Source of the DNA: Saccharothrix australiensis | GTDB lineage: Bacteria > Actinomycetota > Actinomycetes > Mycobacteriales > Pseudonocardiaceae | Direction: 5' to 3' | Assembly (NCBI RefSeq): GCF_003634935.1 | Contig: NZ_RBXO01000001.1 | Coordinates: 5,543,501 to 5,607,500 of the forward strand | DNA length: 64,000 nt | Shown here: one piece after another, positions 61,967 through 64,000 of the stretch | Position numbering within the stretch: position 1 is the stretch's first letter | Layout: every line of letters begins with the position of its first letter | Translations under genes and position numbers: made by a program | Notes under the pieces: model-generated | Databases searched by the model: none | What the model was told of the DNA's origin: nothing | What the model saw: only the letters and a program-made list of their open reading frames with translations

Positions 61967-62871
61967 TCCGGGAGGGTCTTGCCGGTCAGGCGGATGAAGG
62001 CGTCGTCCAGGCCGGCCTGCTCGACGCGCAGGTCGGCGGCGACCACCTGGTTGCGGGCCAGCACGGACGTGACGGCGTGCAGGAGGTTCCCCCGGCCGGT
62101 GACGACGACCTGCGGGCCGCGCCGCTCGACCGCGTCCACCTCGGGCAGCGCCGCCAGCAGCGCCACGTCCAGCGGGGTGGTCGGCCGGAACCGCACCGTC
62201 TGCCCGCCGTCGACGCGCGCCACCAGCCCGGCGGGGCTGTCCACGGCCACCAGCCTGCCCGCGTCGATCAGGGCGAGCCGGTCGCACAGGCGCTCGGCTT
62301 CCGCCATGAAGTGCGTGACGAGGACGACGGTGACGCCCGAGTCGCGTACCCGCTCCACCAGGCCCCAGGTGTCCCGGCGGGCCTGCGGGTCCAAGCCGGT
62401 GGTCAGCTCGTCCAGCACGGCGATCCGCGGCCTGCCCACCAGCGCCAGGGCGATCGACACGCGCTGCTTCTGCCCGCCGGACAGCTTGCGGTACTCGGTG
62501 CGGACCTGGTCCGCGAGCCCCAGCAGCCCCAGCAGCTCGCGCCAGTCGGCGGGCTCGCGGTAGAAGGAGGCGTACAGCGCCAGCGCCTCGCCGACGCGGA
62601 TCCGGTCCGGCAGCTCGCTGCTCTGCAACTGCGCGCCGAGCCGTTCCCGCACCGCGTCCCGGTCCCGGCGGGGATCGAGCCCGTCCACCCGGATGACGCC
62701 GGAATCCGCCGCGCGCAACCCCTCGACGCACTCGACGGTCGTCGTCTTCCCCGCACCGTTCGGTCCGAGGATGCCGAAGACCTCCCCCTCGTCGACGGAG
62801 AACGACACCCCGTCCACCGCGACCTTCCGGTCGTACCTCTTGACGAGGTCGACCACCTCGATGATTGCCAT
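61963..62871 (-). CDS. ABC transporter ATP-binding protein (DrrA-like)
   Basis: 302 residues. Walker A LGPNGAGKTTTVECV, signature KLSGGQKQRVSIALAL, Walker B RIAVLDELTTGLDPQ, H-loop LVTHFMAEAERL; the C-terminal 80 residues are the DrrA-type extension. First gene of the ABC-kinase-regulator operon. A perfect 16-bp palindrome sits 58 bases upstream. Confidence 0.94.
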   Translation of the reverse strand: MAIIEVVDLVKRYDRKVAVDGVSFSVDEGEVFGILGPNGAGKTTTVECVEGLRAADSGVIRVDGLDPRRDRDAVRERLGAQLQSSELPDRIRVGEALALYASFYREPADWRELLGLLGLADQVRTEYRKLSGGQKQRVSIALALVGRPRIAVLDELTTGLDPQARRDTWGLVERVRDSGVTVVLVTHFMAEAERLCDRLALIDAGRLVAVDSPAGLVARVDGGQTVRFRPTTPLDVALLAALPEVDAVERRGPQVVVTGRGNLLHAVTSVLARNQVVAADLRVEQAGLDDAFIRLTGKTLPE

Positions 62872-62928
62872 GCGCCCAGCCTCGCCGCCGACCCGTGCGG
62901 CCGAATCGCTCGTCGGGTCGGACCCGGA

Positions 62929-62944
62929 TCAACCGATCGGTTGA
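62929..62944. promoter_or_regulatory. Perfect 16-bp palindrome upstream of the ABC operon
   Basis: TCAACCGATCGGTTGA is fully self-complementary, flanked by weaker GGTCGgACCC/GGGTCGACC arms. It suits a dimeric repressor; no such gene is adjacent. The rest of 62872-63107 has no supportable gene. Confidence 0.6.
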
Positions 62945-63107
62945 CCTGCGGGTCGACCGGGTGGAACGGCCGGTCCGGTCACGCGCGGGGGATCGCAGGA
63001 GCCGCGGTGTGCTCGTGGAGCAACGGGACCACAGCAGGGAGGGCACGGCGGGCTTCAGGGCGGCGGTGCACGGTGGGCGCCGTTCGGCGAGTCCGTTCCA
63101 CGTGGAA

Positions 63108-63136
63108 GGGCCCGCCCGGATCGTCCGGGCGGGCCC
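63108..63136 (-). terminator. Terminator of the LVIVD-protein gene
   Basis: 13-bp perfect stem (GGGCCCGCCCGGA with its complement) and a 3-nt loop, 20 bases past the stop of the minus-strand gene. Confidence 0.8.
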
Positions 63137-63156
63137 CTCGGTCCGGCGGGCCGGGA

Positions 63157-64000
<844 letters not shown>

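Overview
This window is high-GC DNA (roughly 72-74% by eye, with strong G/C preference at third codon positions), with frequent GTG starts and 4-base ATGA/GTGA gene overlaps. It comes from an actinomycete, most likely of the Pseudonocardiales (Saccharothrix/Actinosynnema/Lentzea-like). Supporting markers are a phosphatidylinositol-mannoside block (pgsA, acyltransferase, pimA), a cvnABCD conservon, a DUF5753 helix-turn-helix regulator, two PucR regulators and an AfsR-type regulator. The genus is inferred.

Layout, left half. An azlC-type exporter gene (cut by the left edge) diverges from its XRE/cupin regulator. A VapBC-like toxin-antitoxin pair and pdxS follow. From 3.3 to 18.9 kb lies a mostly catabolic block: a PaaX-type regulator with a divergent alpha/beta hydrolase, an EF-G-like GTPase, an aminotransferase with methylmalonate-semialdehyde dehydrogenase, PucR and LysR regulators, an NCS1 transporter, beta-ureidopropionase, dihydropyrimidinase and an LLM flavin enzyme. 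Together these form a reductive pyrimidine/hydantoin degradation locus. From 19.4 to 26.7 kb runs the conserved minus-strand block thrS, HIT, (inserted DUF5753 regulator), pgsA, PIM acyltransferase, pimA, NUDIX. In relatives pdxS often lies next to this block; here it is about 16 kb away.

Middle. A broken lamin-tail-domain gene and short tandem repeats precede a gamma-glutamylation pathway for an amine, probably ethanolamine or a polyamine (glutamine synthetase-like ligase, amidohydrolase, aldehyde dehydrogenase, SDR, plus an ethanolamine-type permease). Next come a 3-hydroxyacyl-CoA dehydrogenase and a two-gene prenyl-indole locus (DMATS-type prenyltransferase and flavin monooxygenase). A conservon without its P450 and a secreted beta-propeller protein follow.

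Right half. The accessory stretch from 43.4 to 52.7 kb has weaker codon bias. It holds an AfsR-like regulator followed by a tiny secreted peptide, a sugar-nucleotide dehydrogenase with a GT-B-like partner and a truncated third ORF, and an NLR-like STAND ATPase whose N-terminus resembles bacterial amyloid-signalling motifs. Then comes a purine-catabolism operon (PucR, uraH, three xanthine dehydrogenase subunits) with an 8-oxoguanine-deaminase-like gene destroyed by frameshifts and a deletion. The window ends with an ABC exporter plus two-component system and a truncated secreted LVIVD-repeat protein.
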